This document shows, in pieces, positions 51,961 through 60,112 of a stretch of DNA of 64,000 nt; position 1 is the first letter of the stretch; every line of letters begins with the position of its first letter. Under the pieces are notes generated by a model. It searched no databases and was not told the DNA's origin. It worked only from the letters and a program-made list of their open reading frames with translations. The DNA is from JAJEBT01 sp965221485 (GTDB lineage Bacteria > Pseudomonadota > Alphaproteobacteria > MPNO01 > UBA830). The DNA is taken from NCBI GenBank assembly GCA_965221485.1, contig OZ244893.1:310001-374000 (forward strand), written 5' to 3'. The position numbers and the translations under genes were made by a program.

Positions 51961-52410
51961 ATGACGGACGTCAGCTTCTATCATCTCATGAACACATCGC
52001 TCGAACGCGCTCTGCCAAGACTGTTGGAAAAGGCCGTTGCCAGCAAAGCCCGGGTGGTTGTACGAACCGGATCAAGGCAGCGGGCCGAAATGCTCAGCGA
52101 TCTCCTCTGGACTTACGATGAGCATTCCTTTCTCCCGCACGGAACGGAGCGTGATGGAAACGCGGTGCAACAGCCCATATGGATCACACCCGGTGATGAC
52201 ACACCGAATGGCGCGGATATCGTGGTTCTCACCGACGGTGCCGAAGAGCCACGCCTTGAAGCATTCGCACGATGCCTGGATCTTTTCGACGGCAGAAATG
52301 CTGATGCTGTCAAGGCAGCGCGGGAGCGATGGCGGTACTGCAAGACCAACGGTCATTCGCTATCCTACATGCAGCAGAACGAACGCGGCGGCTGGAGCCA
52401 GAAGGCTTGA
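51961..52410 (+). CDS. holC: DNA polymerase III chi subunit
   Basis: The 149-residue protein shows DVSFYHLMNTSLERALPRLLEKA, WTYDEHSFLPHGT, and ERWRYCKTNGHSLSYMQQNERGGW, the HolC pattern. Chi links the clamp loader to single-stranded DNA-binding protein. It lies 15 bp after pepA, and this pairing is conserved. Confidence 0.94.
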   Translation: MTDVSFYHLMNTSLERALPRLLEKAVASKARVVVRTGSRQRAEMLSDLLWTYDEHSFLPHGTERDGNAVQQPIWITPGDDTPNGADIVVLTDGAEEPRLEAFARCLDLFDGRNADAVKAARERWRYCKTNGHSLSYMQQNERGGWSQKA

Positions 52411-52478
52411 CGGCAGCATATTGCCCCGCCTCGTTCAACCGTTTATAAGGCGCCGCACTTCGGCCTGAGGATTCCACC

Positions 52479-52901
52479 ATGGCAATCGAACGGACCCTTT
52501 CGATCATCAAGCCTGACGCGACCCGTCGCAACATCACCGGCAAGATTGTAACCCGACTTGAAGAAGCAGGGCTCAACATCGTCGCTCAGCGAAGGATCCG
52601 TTTGACACGGGCACAAGCTGAAGGGTTCTATGAAGTACACAGGGATCGCGCGTTCTATGACGAACTCTGCACCTTCATGACATCGGGACCAGTTGTGGTC
52701 CAGGTGCTGGAAGGGGAAGACGCCATCGCAAAAAATCGTGAAGTGATGGGGGCCACCAACCCTGCCAATGCCGCCGAAGGGACGATCCGCCGCGACTACG
52801 GAGAGTCGGTCGAGGCCAACACCGTCCACGGCTCCGACGGCCCGGAGACCGCGCAGCAGGAGATCGCATTCTTTTTCAGCCAGACGGATATCGTCGGATA
52901 G
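52479..52901 (+). CDS. ndk: Nucleoside diphosphate kinase
   Basis: The 140-residue protein has ERTLSIIKPDATRRN at the start, the active-site histidine in NTVHGSDGPETAQQEIAFFF, and the usual Ndk length. It balances NTP pools by transferring gamma-phosphate through phosphohistidine. It follows holC by 68 bp. Confidence 0.98.
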   Translation: MAIERTLSIIKPDATRRNITGKIVTRLEEAGLNIVAQRRIRLTRAQAEGFYEVHRDRAFYDELCTFMTSGPVVVQVLEGEDAIAKNREVMGATNPANAAEGTIRRDYGESVEANTVHGSDGPETAQQEIAFFFSQTDIVG

Positions 52902-52927
52902 CCGCCGATCCGGTCGGGCGATGCTGA

Positions 52928-53056
52928 CTAAAGCAAGGTCAGGGCCAGTACGCCAAGGGCAATAACCAGGGCCGCGGTCGACAACAGCAGGAATCTTGCG
53001 AAAAGAGCCCATCCTCTCTGATGGCGGATAATTTCCTGTTCCATGTCAAGCGCCAT
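52928..53056 (-). CDS. aa3-type cytochrome c oxidase subunit IV-like micro-protein
   Basis: A 42-residue protein starts at the ATG at 53056, with AAGG and GGAG just upstream. It has an acidic start (ALDMEQEIIRHQRGW) and one transmembrane helix (ARFLLLSTAALVIALGVLAL). The pattern of a short acidic segment, His, x-x-x-W, then one helix resembles the small bacterial aa3-type oxidase subunit IV (COX4_pro_2) found across alphaproteobacteria, usually as a stand-alone gene. It would associate with the oxidase in the inner membrane. It converges on ndk. Confidence 0.62.
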   Translation of the reverse strand: MALDMEQEIIRHQRGWALFARFLLLSTAALVIALGVLALTLL

Positions 53057-53573
53057 GCCTTGTGATCTCCCGAATTTTCAATTGCTGCCTGGAATGGTCG
53101 CAAAATATCGGAAAACCGAACATTCGTGAAGCACGATCAACGTACCTGTTCCCGGGTAGCAAGGGATGTGCGCTTCCCGTTCCGGGTATCCCGATTGCGA
53201 CAGTCCGGACCGGAGCGCAGATCCTCGGAAACCCGATCTGAAAACGCAAGGATCCGGGTAATGCCGGACGATTGATGGTGTGGCACGGTCCGGATCAATT
53301 CCGGGGTGAGTCCCGAACGCACGCCGGATACGCCCTCCTGAATTGAGCGCTCTCTCTGCCGAGACCGGCAGCCCGGACACAGGCCCGGGACCCTCAGGTC
53401 TGGGCTTGATGGAGGCCGCTGTTCCCATGGGCTTGCTGTGATTGCGATGTTGACGGATGATCGGACGTCCGAGGGTGTCAGGCGAATGTGCAATGGACAG
53501 TTTCCGGTTCCAGCGGATGACGCCCTTGCGGGGTCAGGTTCGTTCAGCGTTTCAAACCACAGGGAAAACGCTC
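53057..53573. other. Divergent intergenic region at the left edge of the hip island
   Basis: These 517 bases lie between the oxidase-like ORF and the 167-residue hypothetical gene. No gene is recognisable and no strong promoter is visible by eye. Confidence 0.45.
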
Positions 53574-54077
53574 ATGACAGATGAAGCCTCTGCGCCCACT
53601 TCGGGGAGCGACGAGTGGCAATACCAGATCCGCGTCGATTTGCCGTCTGATGTTGCGTCGGCAGCACGTCAGTCTGCTGACCATCCCGGCCTTGACAGGC
53701 TGCGCCGAATTCTTGCGAATCATGATGCCGTTCTGGTCTGCCAGTATGACGCATTTGCCGATTATTGCTCGGAAGCCGAAGAAAACGGGATCGAACACTA
53801 TCCGCTTTATCACTGGACCCGAGCGGTGATTGAGGATCCCGCCAAGGAGGAAAAGTATCGGACTTCCTTTTCGATCCACGTGAAGGGAGCAGAGGTCTAT
53901 GTCTCCGGCGTAGCCACCGCGCTGGAAGCGGCGCTGTCCCCGTTGCTCGGTATCGGGATCGTGAAGCGCCTGGCAAGGCACGATACCAATCCGGCAAACA
54001 ATCCCCGGATACCCCGGCGATACCAACCTTGTAACGGTCCATCCGGTCCATCGGCTGCCGAACCTGCCACGGAGTAA
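53574..54077 (+). CDS. Hypothetical 167-residue protein
   Basis: It starts at the ATG at 53574 behind AGGGAAAA. It is soluble, with no signal peptide. The core has DEWQYQIRVDLPSD, RRILANHDAVLVCQYDAFADY, and TSFSIHVKGAEVYVSG, suggesting an alpha/beta fold, then a Pro/Asn-rich end (NPRIPRRYQPCNGPSGPS). No family is recognised. Composition is similar to core genes, so it may be an ordinary chromosomal gene rather than island cargo. Confidence 0.6.
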   Translation: MTDEASAPTSGSDEWQYQIRVDLPSDVASAARQSADHPGLDRLRRILANHDAVLVCQYDAFADYCSEAEENGIEHYPLYHWTRAVIEDPAKEEKYRTSFSIHVKGAEVYVSGVATALEAALSPLLGIGIVKRLARHDTNPANNPRIPRRYQPCNGPSGPSAAEPATE

Positions 54078-54885
54078 TGCAGTTCCCTGGCCGGTGTCTC
54101 ATTCAAATGCTGATCCTATTGATCAGATGCCGATGAACACGGGCGCTTTAGTGCAGACCGTACCGGGTGCCGCCGGATGGCCTCGTGACAGGTCAGAAGG
54201 ATCGGGGCATGGACTGACCACGAAGCTCGCCACTCATTGCGATCGATGCGCTGCTGTACATGCCGTGGACCGCCATTGATGCGGGATTTCCAGAGGCAGC
54301 AACGCCTTCAGGACCAGTGCCCATATTCCGACGGTCAGAGCTGTTGTCCGACCGGTTCCAGAACCTGCGAAGAATGACACCGTCATCCGATTGCAGAAGA
54401 CCTGCGTCTTTCGCAAGTGTTGAACGGGACGAAAACGGGCTGTTTGAGTCTGGCGCGAGCAAGAGGATGCCGGCATACGAGAAAGCCGGACTATCGTGAT
54501 TCGCGGGTTACTGCAAATCCCAGCCGCCACCAGGTTCGCTCCCTGATACCATCTCGCAATGCGATGAAGACATCCCCGAAGTGATCGGTCACCATCAACC
54601 CTTTGGATTGGTGATCCAAACGATGGGCCTTGAAAGTGAGCAATTTCAGGTTGCCACTGGCAGAAAAATCCATTTGCGGGCTTCCCCGCAGCCCTTGCCT
54701 CCGCCCGGGGTTGGTCCGACTACAGGGCTGCCACTGTCTGCAAAATTTCCGCGGCCTGCTGCATTGGTTTCTGCGTTCCATCATCCTTCCGCCGGTTGGA
54801 AGCGGCCGCAGATGGCTGCGCAAGTTCCATCCCGGCGATCATCTCCTGCTCTGGATTTTCGTTTCACCCACCCGGTAAGGTATTG
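54078..54885. other. Intergenic stretch without recognised genes
   Basis: These 808 bases contain several short frames on both strands. One minus-strand frame (54491-54823) ends in a protein-like stretch (NLKLLTFKAHRLDHQSKG), but no family is recognised and no ribosome-binding site supports it. Probably decayed DNA. Confidence 0.45.
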
Positions 54886-54933
54886 AATTTTATGATTGGT
54901 GATGGCTTTCCAGCCATCACCAATCATAAAATT
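54886..54933. repeat. Perfect 22-bp inverted repeat, hairpin copy 1
   Basis: Arms 54886-54907 and 54912-54933 are exact reverse complements around the loop TTCC; the core is GGTGATGGCT-TTCC-AGCCATCACC. A shorter copy of the same core occurs at 57387-57412, so this is a repeated element and not a chance hairpin. It lies about 70 bp upstream of the hip operators. Confidence 0.8.
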
Positions 54934-54999
54934 GTGGCGTGGTTGAGCACTGACATTGTACAAGAGCAAGCGTTATCAAATAGGGGACTGGCCAACCAG

Positions 55000-55019
55000 A
55001 TATTCCCGAACGGGAATAT
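55000..55019. promoter_or_regulatory. HipB-type operator O1
   Basis: The 20-bp palindrome ATATTCCCGAACGGGAATAT has nine-base arms and an AA centre. It is the best of three related palindromes ahead of hipB, and resembles the spaced TATCC/GGATA operators of E. coli HipB. Confidence 0.7.
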
Positions 55020-55050
55020 TGCTACATAATCTACGCTCGATCTCATCATT

Positions 55051-55066
55051 ATTCCCGAGCGGGAAT
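55051..55066. promoter_or_regulatory. HipB-type operator O2
   Basis: The palindrome ATTCCCGAGCGGGAAT shares the TTCCCG/CGGGAA core with O1 and starts 51 bp downstream of it. Confidence 0.7.
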
Positions 55067-55097
55067 GTTTATCTTGATGTGCGGGCTGGCGCGATAT

Positions 55098-55117
55098 ATC
55101 TTCCCGATCAGGAAGAT
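55098..55117. promoter_or_regulatory. HipB-type operator O3, overlapping the hipB ribosome-binding site
   Basis: ATCTTCCCGATCAGGAAGAT is a variant palindrome starting 47 bp after O2. Its right arm contains AGGAAGA, the Shine-Dalgarno of hipB, so bound repressor would also cover the translation start region of the DNA. Confidence 0.6.
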
Positions 55118-55121
55118 CGAA

Positions 55122-55337
55122 ATGACCCCAACAGATATCGGAACCGCAATACGCACAGAGCGAAGGGCGCAGGGCCTGCGGCAGGATGAACTCGCTGCAG
55201 CCGCCAATGTCGGCGTTCGGTTTCTGATCGAACTGGAAGCGGGAAAGGAGACCGCGCAACTCGGAAAGACGTTGGCGGTTCTCTCCGCGCTCGGGATCGA
55301 GGTGTCCCTGACGGCACCTGGCGGGACAGGCGCATGA
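55122..55337 (+). CDS. hipB: HipB-type antitoxin (XRE family)
   Basis: The 71-residue protein is almost entirely a helix-turn-helix domain: DIGTAIRTERRAQGLRQDEL, AAAANVGVRFLIELEAGK, then a beta-strand IEVSLT for dimerisation. The start is the ATG at 55122 behind AGGAAGA; an in-frame start at 55065 lies inside the operators and is rejected. HipB binds HipA and represses the operon through the three palindromes upstream. Its stop overlaps hipA as ATGA. Confidence 0.9.
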   Translation: MTPTDIGTAIRTERRAQGLRQDELAAAANVGVRFLIELEAGKETAQLGKTLAVLSALGIEVSLTAPGGTGA

Positions 55338-56596
55338 TGCGGCGACTGATTGTCTGGTGGCATGGTGAGCGCGTCGGCCAGCTTGCGCTGAACAAGTATG
55401 GTGAGCCAGAGTTTTCCTACAGGACGGACTGGCTTGCAAAGGCTGGCGCAAGGCCGGTTTCGGCATCATTGCCGCTGCAGCCGGAACCCTTTGGCCGGCG
55501 GGCAACCTTGCCCTTTTTCGAAGGGCTCTTGCCTGAAGCCTTGCAGCGCACGGCCATCGCCGAGACGCTCGGCATTTCGGAGCGAAACGAATTCCGGTTG
55601 CTGGAAGAGATTGGTGGCGAAGTCGCAGGGGCCATCGAGATCTGGCCGGAGGACGCTGAACCTGCCCCGGTTGACACGGGAGCCCTCTCGCGGACTCTGA
55701 GCGATGGAGAACTGGTTGCGGTCATCGACCGATTGCCAACGCGCCCTATGCTGGCAGGCGGCGAAGACGGCTTGCGACTCTCGCTTGCCGGCGCGCAGTC
55801 AAAACTTCCCGTGGTCTGCAAGGAGGGACAAGTTGCGCTGCCTGCACCGGGGCAGCCGACAACCCATATCCTGAAGCCGGAGATCGCCCGGTTTGAGGGC
55901 ACAACCGAGAACGAGGCTTTTTGTATGCGCCTTGCACGTGCCATCGGCCTTGATGTCGCGACGGTCGAATATCGCAGTCTGAACGCCAAACGCTTCCTGC
56001 TGATCGAGCGCTATGACCGGCAGACCGGACACGATGGCACAACGATTCGCCTCCATCAGGAGGATGTCTGCCAGGCGCTGGGATTCACCTCGGCGCGGAA
56101 ATATGCAAGCGATGGCGGGCCGGTCTTCCGGGACTGCTTTGCCCTTGTCCGGCGGACAACGACCCGCCCCGCAGCCGAGGCGCTGAAGCTGCTGGATGCC
56201 GCCTTGTTCAACGCCATCATCGGTAATACCGACGCGCATGCGAAGAATTTCAGCCTGCTTTACCTGCCGGGTCGCACAGAACTCGCGCCGCTCTATGACC
56301 TTCTGTCTACCGTCGCCTATCCCGATCTCAGTCAGCGCTTTGCCATGAGGATCGGAGGACGCCGCACACTTGAAGAGCTCGGTCCGGCCGATCTCGAACA
56401 GTTCGCAAAGGACATCGAGATTCGCGCACCGTTTGTACGCAGGCGGATGGCTGAGATTGCCAACGTCATTGTCCAGCAATCCGATGGCGTTCTGTCCGCG
56501 CTCGAGGTGTCGCCTGAGCGACAAGCGATCATTGAGACAATCAGGGACAATATTTTCAGACGGGCCGCGCTGGTCTTGAGACGATTCAAACGATGA
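55334..56596 (+). CDS. hipA: HipA-type serine/threonine kinase toxin
   Basis: The 420-residue protein matches HipA: an N-terminal couple_hipA subdomain (VWWHGERVGQLALN, FFEGLLPE), LSLAGAQSKLPV whose Ser150 aligns with the autophosphorylated serine of E. coli HipA, RLHQEDVCQALG, the catalytic Asp300 in NTDAHAKNFSLL, and LAPLYDLLS for Mg binding. Known HipA phosphorylates glutamyl-tRNA synthetase and causes growth arrest. All key residues are present, so the toxin looks active. It is translated by coupling to hipB. Confidence 0.95.
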   Translation: MMRRLIVWWHGERVGQLALNKYGEPEFSYRTDWLAKAGARPVSASLPLQPEPFGRRATLPFFEGLLPEALQRTAIAETLGISERNEFRLLEEIGGEVAGAIEIWPEDAEPAPVDTGALSRTLSDGELVAVIDRLPTRPMLAGGEDGLRLSLAGAQSKLPVVCKEGQVALPAPGQPTTHILKPEIARFEGTTENEAFCMRLARAIGLDVATVEYRSLNAKRFLLIERYDRQTGHDGTTIRLHQEDVCQALGFTSARKYASDGGPVFRDCFALVRRTTTRPAAEALKLLDAALFNAIIGNTDAHAKNFSLLYLPGRTELAPLYDLLSTVAYPDLSQRFAMRIGGRRTLEELGPADLEQFAKDIEIRAPFVRRRMAEIANVIVQQSDGVLSALEVSPERQAIIETIRDNIFRRAALVLRRFKR

Positions 56597-56659
56597 GATT
56601 GACGTCATCACCCTATCCGCGAGACAGACTTCGGGTCACCTTGTCCCGGGCTTGCACGG

Positions 56660-57111
56660 CTGTCCAATTGTGCGCTCACGCTTCTTGAGCATGCAGACAA
56701 AATCGGTGATCTTGACCTCACTTCAGATGGCGTGCTCAAACCCGTACTTACCAACAGGGCTGCGGAAACGTTCGACTGGCCGGAATACATGACGGTCGAG
56801 CCTTATCGTTTGAACAAGGTGCTCAACGAAGAGGTCATCTTTTCTCTCCGGGTCATCCATCAGTTTTGTTGAAGACGAAACATACGTGTCATTACAGCAA
56901 GAGCTTGCGATTGACGAAAGCCGGGCGGGACCTGATCGACAATCCCCATTGCGCCTTCAACGAAATCGTCCCGCACTATCTGTTCGAGATGGATCAGGCA
57001 AGGCTGCGACGCAGAGGATCCGAGATCTGCGGACATCTGCACGACTATCTGGACATGCTCAGTCTCGCTGCGAGTGACTGGATTTCCATCGATGAACTGA
57101 CAGTCGAATGA
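56660..57111 (+). pseudogene. Decayed pRiA4b-ORF3-like / SEC-C-type gene fragment
   Basis: Two frames give consecutive parts of one protein. The first holds VLKPVLTNRAAETFDWPEY and PYRLNKVLNEEVIF. After a frameshift near 56850-56870 comes LRLTKAGRDLIDNPHCAF, then PHYLFEMDQARLRRRGSEI. From memory this order (RLNKVLNE, then LTKAGR) resembles the C-terminal region of plasmid pRiA4b ORF-3-like proteins. The N-terminus is missing. It lies just downstream of hipA in the same orientation. Confidence 0.5.
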
Positions 57112-57534
57112 ACCGGGTCGGTATCGATGGATTGGGATTTTCGGCCTTGTTTGCTTGTTTTCGGCGTTATTTGCCCACTGTCTGGACCGGGCTTGTTCTT
57201 GACGCAGGGGACGGCACCAGAGCAAGGCTTGTCCGGAAATCACTGCTCTGGGAGAAGCGCTGTTATTGCCCTCTGATAGCGAGATCGTCCGCCGCACCGA
57301 GCCCAATTAAGACTCAGCTTGTTCGAATTGGATGATGCTCCGTCCGCCCAGGTACCAGTCTCGCACGAACTTCGTCCAGACCTCCGTGGTGATGGCGTTC
57401 CAGCCATCACCAGGCATAATCAAGGTCTCGTAATAGCTGAAATATGGTTGAAATTTGGTGTGCATCGCCCGATTCAGATTTGCTCTCTGGATTGCCTGAA
57501 TTCCCGACAGATCATTTCACTTGGCCGCTTCCAA
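57112..57534. other. Intergenic stretch containing hairpin copy 2
   Basis: These 423 bases follow the decayed gene and run up to the 22-bp repeat array. No gene is recognised. The sequence becomes AT-richer toward the array. Confidence 0.45.
57387..57412. repeat. Hairpin copy 2 (GTGATGGC/GCCATCAC)
   Basis: TGGTGATGGC and GCCATCACCA pair over ten bases around GTTCCA. The core differs from copy 1 (54886-54933) by one base in the loop flank. The two copies bracket hipBA and the decayed gene, 2.5 kb apart. Confidence 0.65.
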
Positions 57535-57622
57535 TCTTTCAATTAGCCGGACTAAACCTTTCAATTGTCCGGATAAATCCTTTCAATTAGCCGAACCAAT
57601 CCTTTCAATTGGCCGGAATTTT
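57535..57622 (+). repeat. Four 22-bp tandem repeats upstream of the ATPase gene
   Basis: Units start at 57535, 57557, 57579 and 57601, each exactly 22 bp, with consensus (C/T)CTTTCAATT(A/G/T)GCCGGA followed by an AT-rich variable end. A degenerate fifth unit (CCTATCAT) begins at 57623. They end 14 bp before the ATPase ATG, so they occupy its promoter and leader. The regular two-turn spacing suggests an array bound cooperatively by a protein. Confidence 0.8.
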
Positions 57623-57636
57623 CCTATCATTGGACG

Positions 57637-59004
57637 ATGGTTGGCACTGTTCTCTACCCACGTTTCGCTGCGCGGCGGTTAACGGAAGCGCTGGATGACT
57701 CCCCCGTAATCCTGATTCACGGGCCGCGTCAATGTGGCAAGACCGCACTCGCACAGCTGGTCTGTGCACCGGGATCCATCACACCGAATGGAAGTCGCAT
57801 GCACCCGACTGACCGCCGGTCCGATCGGGCGGAGGCAGGAAGCCCCGACTACCATTACCTGACCTTTGATGACGAGGTTATGCGGGGCGGCGCTGAAGCC
57901 GACCCTGCAGGATTCGTCGCCGACTTGCCCGCGCAGGTGATTCTGGAAGAAGTGCAGCGTGTGCCATCGCTGTTTGCTGCGTTGAAGATGGAAGTGGATC
58001 GCAGACGCAGACCTGGACGATTCGTGCTCACCGGTTCCAGCAATGTCTTGCTGGTTCCGCGGCTATCGGACTCGCTGGCCGGCCGAATCGCAATGGTACG
58101 GCTGCATCCGCTTGCGCAATGCGAGCTGTCGGGGCCCTTGTCCCGGACTGGAATTGCACCTCCCGTGAGCGGGCAACCGGGTTTCCTTGGGACACTGTTT
58201 GACGGGAGATTCCGGACCCGGCGGATCGAAAGACTTGGTGTCGAGCTTGCCGAACGTATTGTTGCGGGGGGCTACCCGGCGGCGCTTGCCCGCCCGGCGG
58301 GCCGTCGCCGAGCGGCATGGTATCGCGACTATATTGAAACCCAGGTGCAGCGCGATGTGAGAGACCTGTCCCGGATCAGGGGGTTGGATACGATACCACG
58401 CCTGCTGACGGCAGCTGCGGGGCAAACGGCTCGGCTGATCAACATTTCTGATCTGGCGGGCCATTTTCAGCTCAGTCGGCCAACAATCGACGACTATGTG
58501 ACCCTCCTGGAAAGGGTTTTCCTTCTGGAGCGTTTGCCGCCCTGGCACAGCAATCAACTGCGCCGCCTCGTCAAGACCCCGAAGCTCCATTTGTGTGACA
58601 CCGGAGTGGCCTGTTCGCTTCTGGGTGTCGATGCAGCGGCACTGAGGGCAAACCGGCCCATGCTGGGCCAACTCCTCGAAACGTTCGTGTTCCAGGAACT
58701 GAGCAGACAGGCAAGCTGGGATGAGTCCTCTCTTGCGTTCTACCACTATCGGGACAAGGACAAGCTGGAGGTGGATATTGTTATTGAGCGCGGGGCCCTG
58801 CAGATCGCAGGTGTGGAGGTCAAGGCCGGCGCGACGGTCAACAGTTCGGACTTTCGGGGCCTGCGCAGGCTGATGGCGGCTGCCGGAAATCGTTTCTCCA
58901 GTGGCGTCGTCTTGTATGACGGAGAGGCTTGCACGAGTTTCGGCGACGGTCTCTTCGCCGTGCCCATTCGTCTGCTTTGGGAAACGCCGACGCGAAGCAA
59001 CTGA
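57637..59004 (+). CDS. AAA-type ATPase with DUF4143 domain
   Basis: The 455-residue protein has Walker A HGPRQCGKTAL with Lys35, Walker B-like QVILEEVQRVPSLFAALK, the sensor TGSSN in FVLTGSSNVLL, and LAGRIAMVRLHPLAQ. After that comes DYVTLLERVFLLERLPPW and a C-terminal DUF4143 nuclease-like part (FYHYRDKDKLEVDIVIER, IAGVEVKAGATV). The C-terminal D...E-x-K set recalls PD-(D/E)xK nucleases, as in many members. Function is unproven in the whole family. The ATG at 57637 has no ribosome-binding site; the 22-bp repeats lie right in front. Confidence 0.88.
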   Translation: MVGTVLYPRFAARRLTEALDDSPVILIHGPRQCGKTALAQLVCAPGSITPNGSRMHPTDRRSDRAEAGSPDYHYLTFDDEVMRGGAEADPAGFVADLPAQVILEEVQRVPSLFAALKMEVDRRRRPGRFVLTGSSNVLLVPRLSDSLAGRIAMVRLHPLAQCELSGPLSRTGIAPPVSGQPGFLGTLFDGRFRTRRIERLGVELAERIVAGGYPAALARPAGRRRAAWYRDYIETQVQRDVRDLSRIRGLDTIPRLLTAAAGQTARLINISDLAGHFQLSRPTIDDYVTLLERVFLLERLPPWHSNQLRRLVKTPKLHLCDTGVACSLLGVDAAALRANRPMLGQLLETFVFQELSRQASWDESSLAFYHYRDKDKLEVDIVIERGALQIAGVEVKAGATVNSSDFRGLRRLMAAAGNRFSSGVVLYDGEACTSFGDGLFAVPIRLLWETPTRSN

Positions 59005-59109
59005 ACTGCTTGAACAGTACTCTGTACCGATCGTCTTCGAATGACGCACTCAATCGATTGTTACAAGCAGCGATGAGACCAAATTAATCAGCCCACCAAG
59101 GTTCCAACT

Positions 59110-59220
59110 CGATTAAAGCTGGGACGCCATAAAGCGACGCCTTAATGGTCGCCCGCCCGGCGAAGAAACATAGTTCTCAAATCGTTTGTCGTAGCGTTGC
59201 GATCTTTCAGAATGCACTCG
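59110..59220 (-). pseudogene. IS5-family transposase C-terminal remnant
   Basis: A minus-strand frame reads SERSQRYDKRFENYVSS, similar to the conserved ending (ATRYDKTARNYL) of IS5-family transposases. Only about 35 codons remain, and no inverted repeats were found. The assignment rests on this short match. Confidence 0.35.
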
Positions 59221-60112
59221 TGCGGCCTCCGGAAAAGGGGATTAACCGATGGCGAAATGGCATTGCAGATGTCATGTCATGCAAACGTGACCGGAGGTTG
59301 TTCTGCGACAGATGACGGGGAATGTCGCCCCGTCGAAATCGGGCTTTTGTGCCCAGTTCCATTCGTGATGTTTGATGACGAAGTTTTGGTCGTCGTGGAC
59401 GGGCAGGGCCGTGACGGGTCACCGCTTCCATTGCTCTCCCGAGAATGAATGAGTGACAACAACAGGTAAGGCAGGTTCCTGCGGCGATGCGGCATCCACT
59501 TTGAATAATTCGGCAGCTTTCAATTGGGGAAGTTGCCGGTCTATGGCCTCGGCGGATGCCCCGACCGTCGGAATTATGGTGAATTATCCGGGGTCAAGGA
59601 TCATCGGGACTGCCGGTTACGGCCACTTCGTATTAAGACCTTGCCGGATGTCGCGATGCTGCCTTGAGCCTCTGGCCAGCCCTGTTCTACACAACTTGCT
59701 GCACACAAGCCGTGCCGGTTCGGGTGAACCGGATCCACCAGGTTTTCACAGGACGGGAAGGGGGCCCGATCCGCTACCTGTCCGTCCGGCTTTCCGGTCC
59801 CGCCACTCTGCCAGAAATGGATTCCCGACACCTTCGGCGCAGGGAGTCTCCTCATGGTCTAATTGATGGGAGGGCAGGGTCATGGGTTTCAGTAGGGTTC
59901 ACAGAAAACCGGGACTGATCAGGATCCTGCGTGCAAACTTGGCAAGATGCGAGGATCCCGTCAACGGATGTCTGTCAAGGCGAGTGGATGGCCTGGACGT
60001 GCGGACAGGCCATTTGGTTCTCAGGTTCGTGCGATTCTGCAATTCGACGAGCCAGCCGCAACAGGGGGTATTGAAGCCCCACCTGTTCGGGAAAAGCGAT
60101 ACATCAAACCGG
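59221..60112. other. Intergenic stretch at the right edge of the third island
   Basis: About 890 bases lie between the IS remnant and the purN end. Frames are open on both strands but none is recognisable. The segment probably consists of decayed transposon DNA and the purN 3' flank. Confidence 0.45.

Noticed and set aside
57535..57640. CRISPR array
   Set aside because: The 22-bp units are contiguous with no spacers and no cas genes are nearby; this is a simple tandem repeat.
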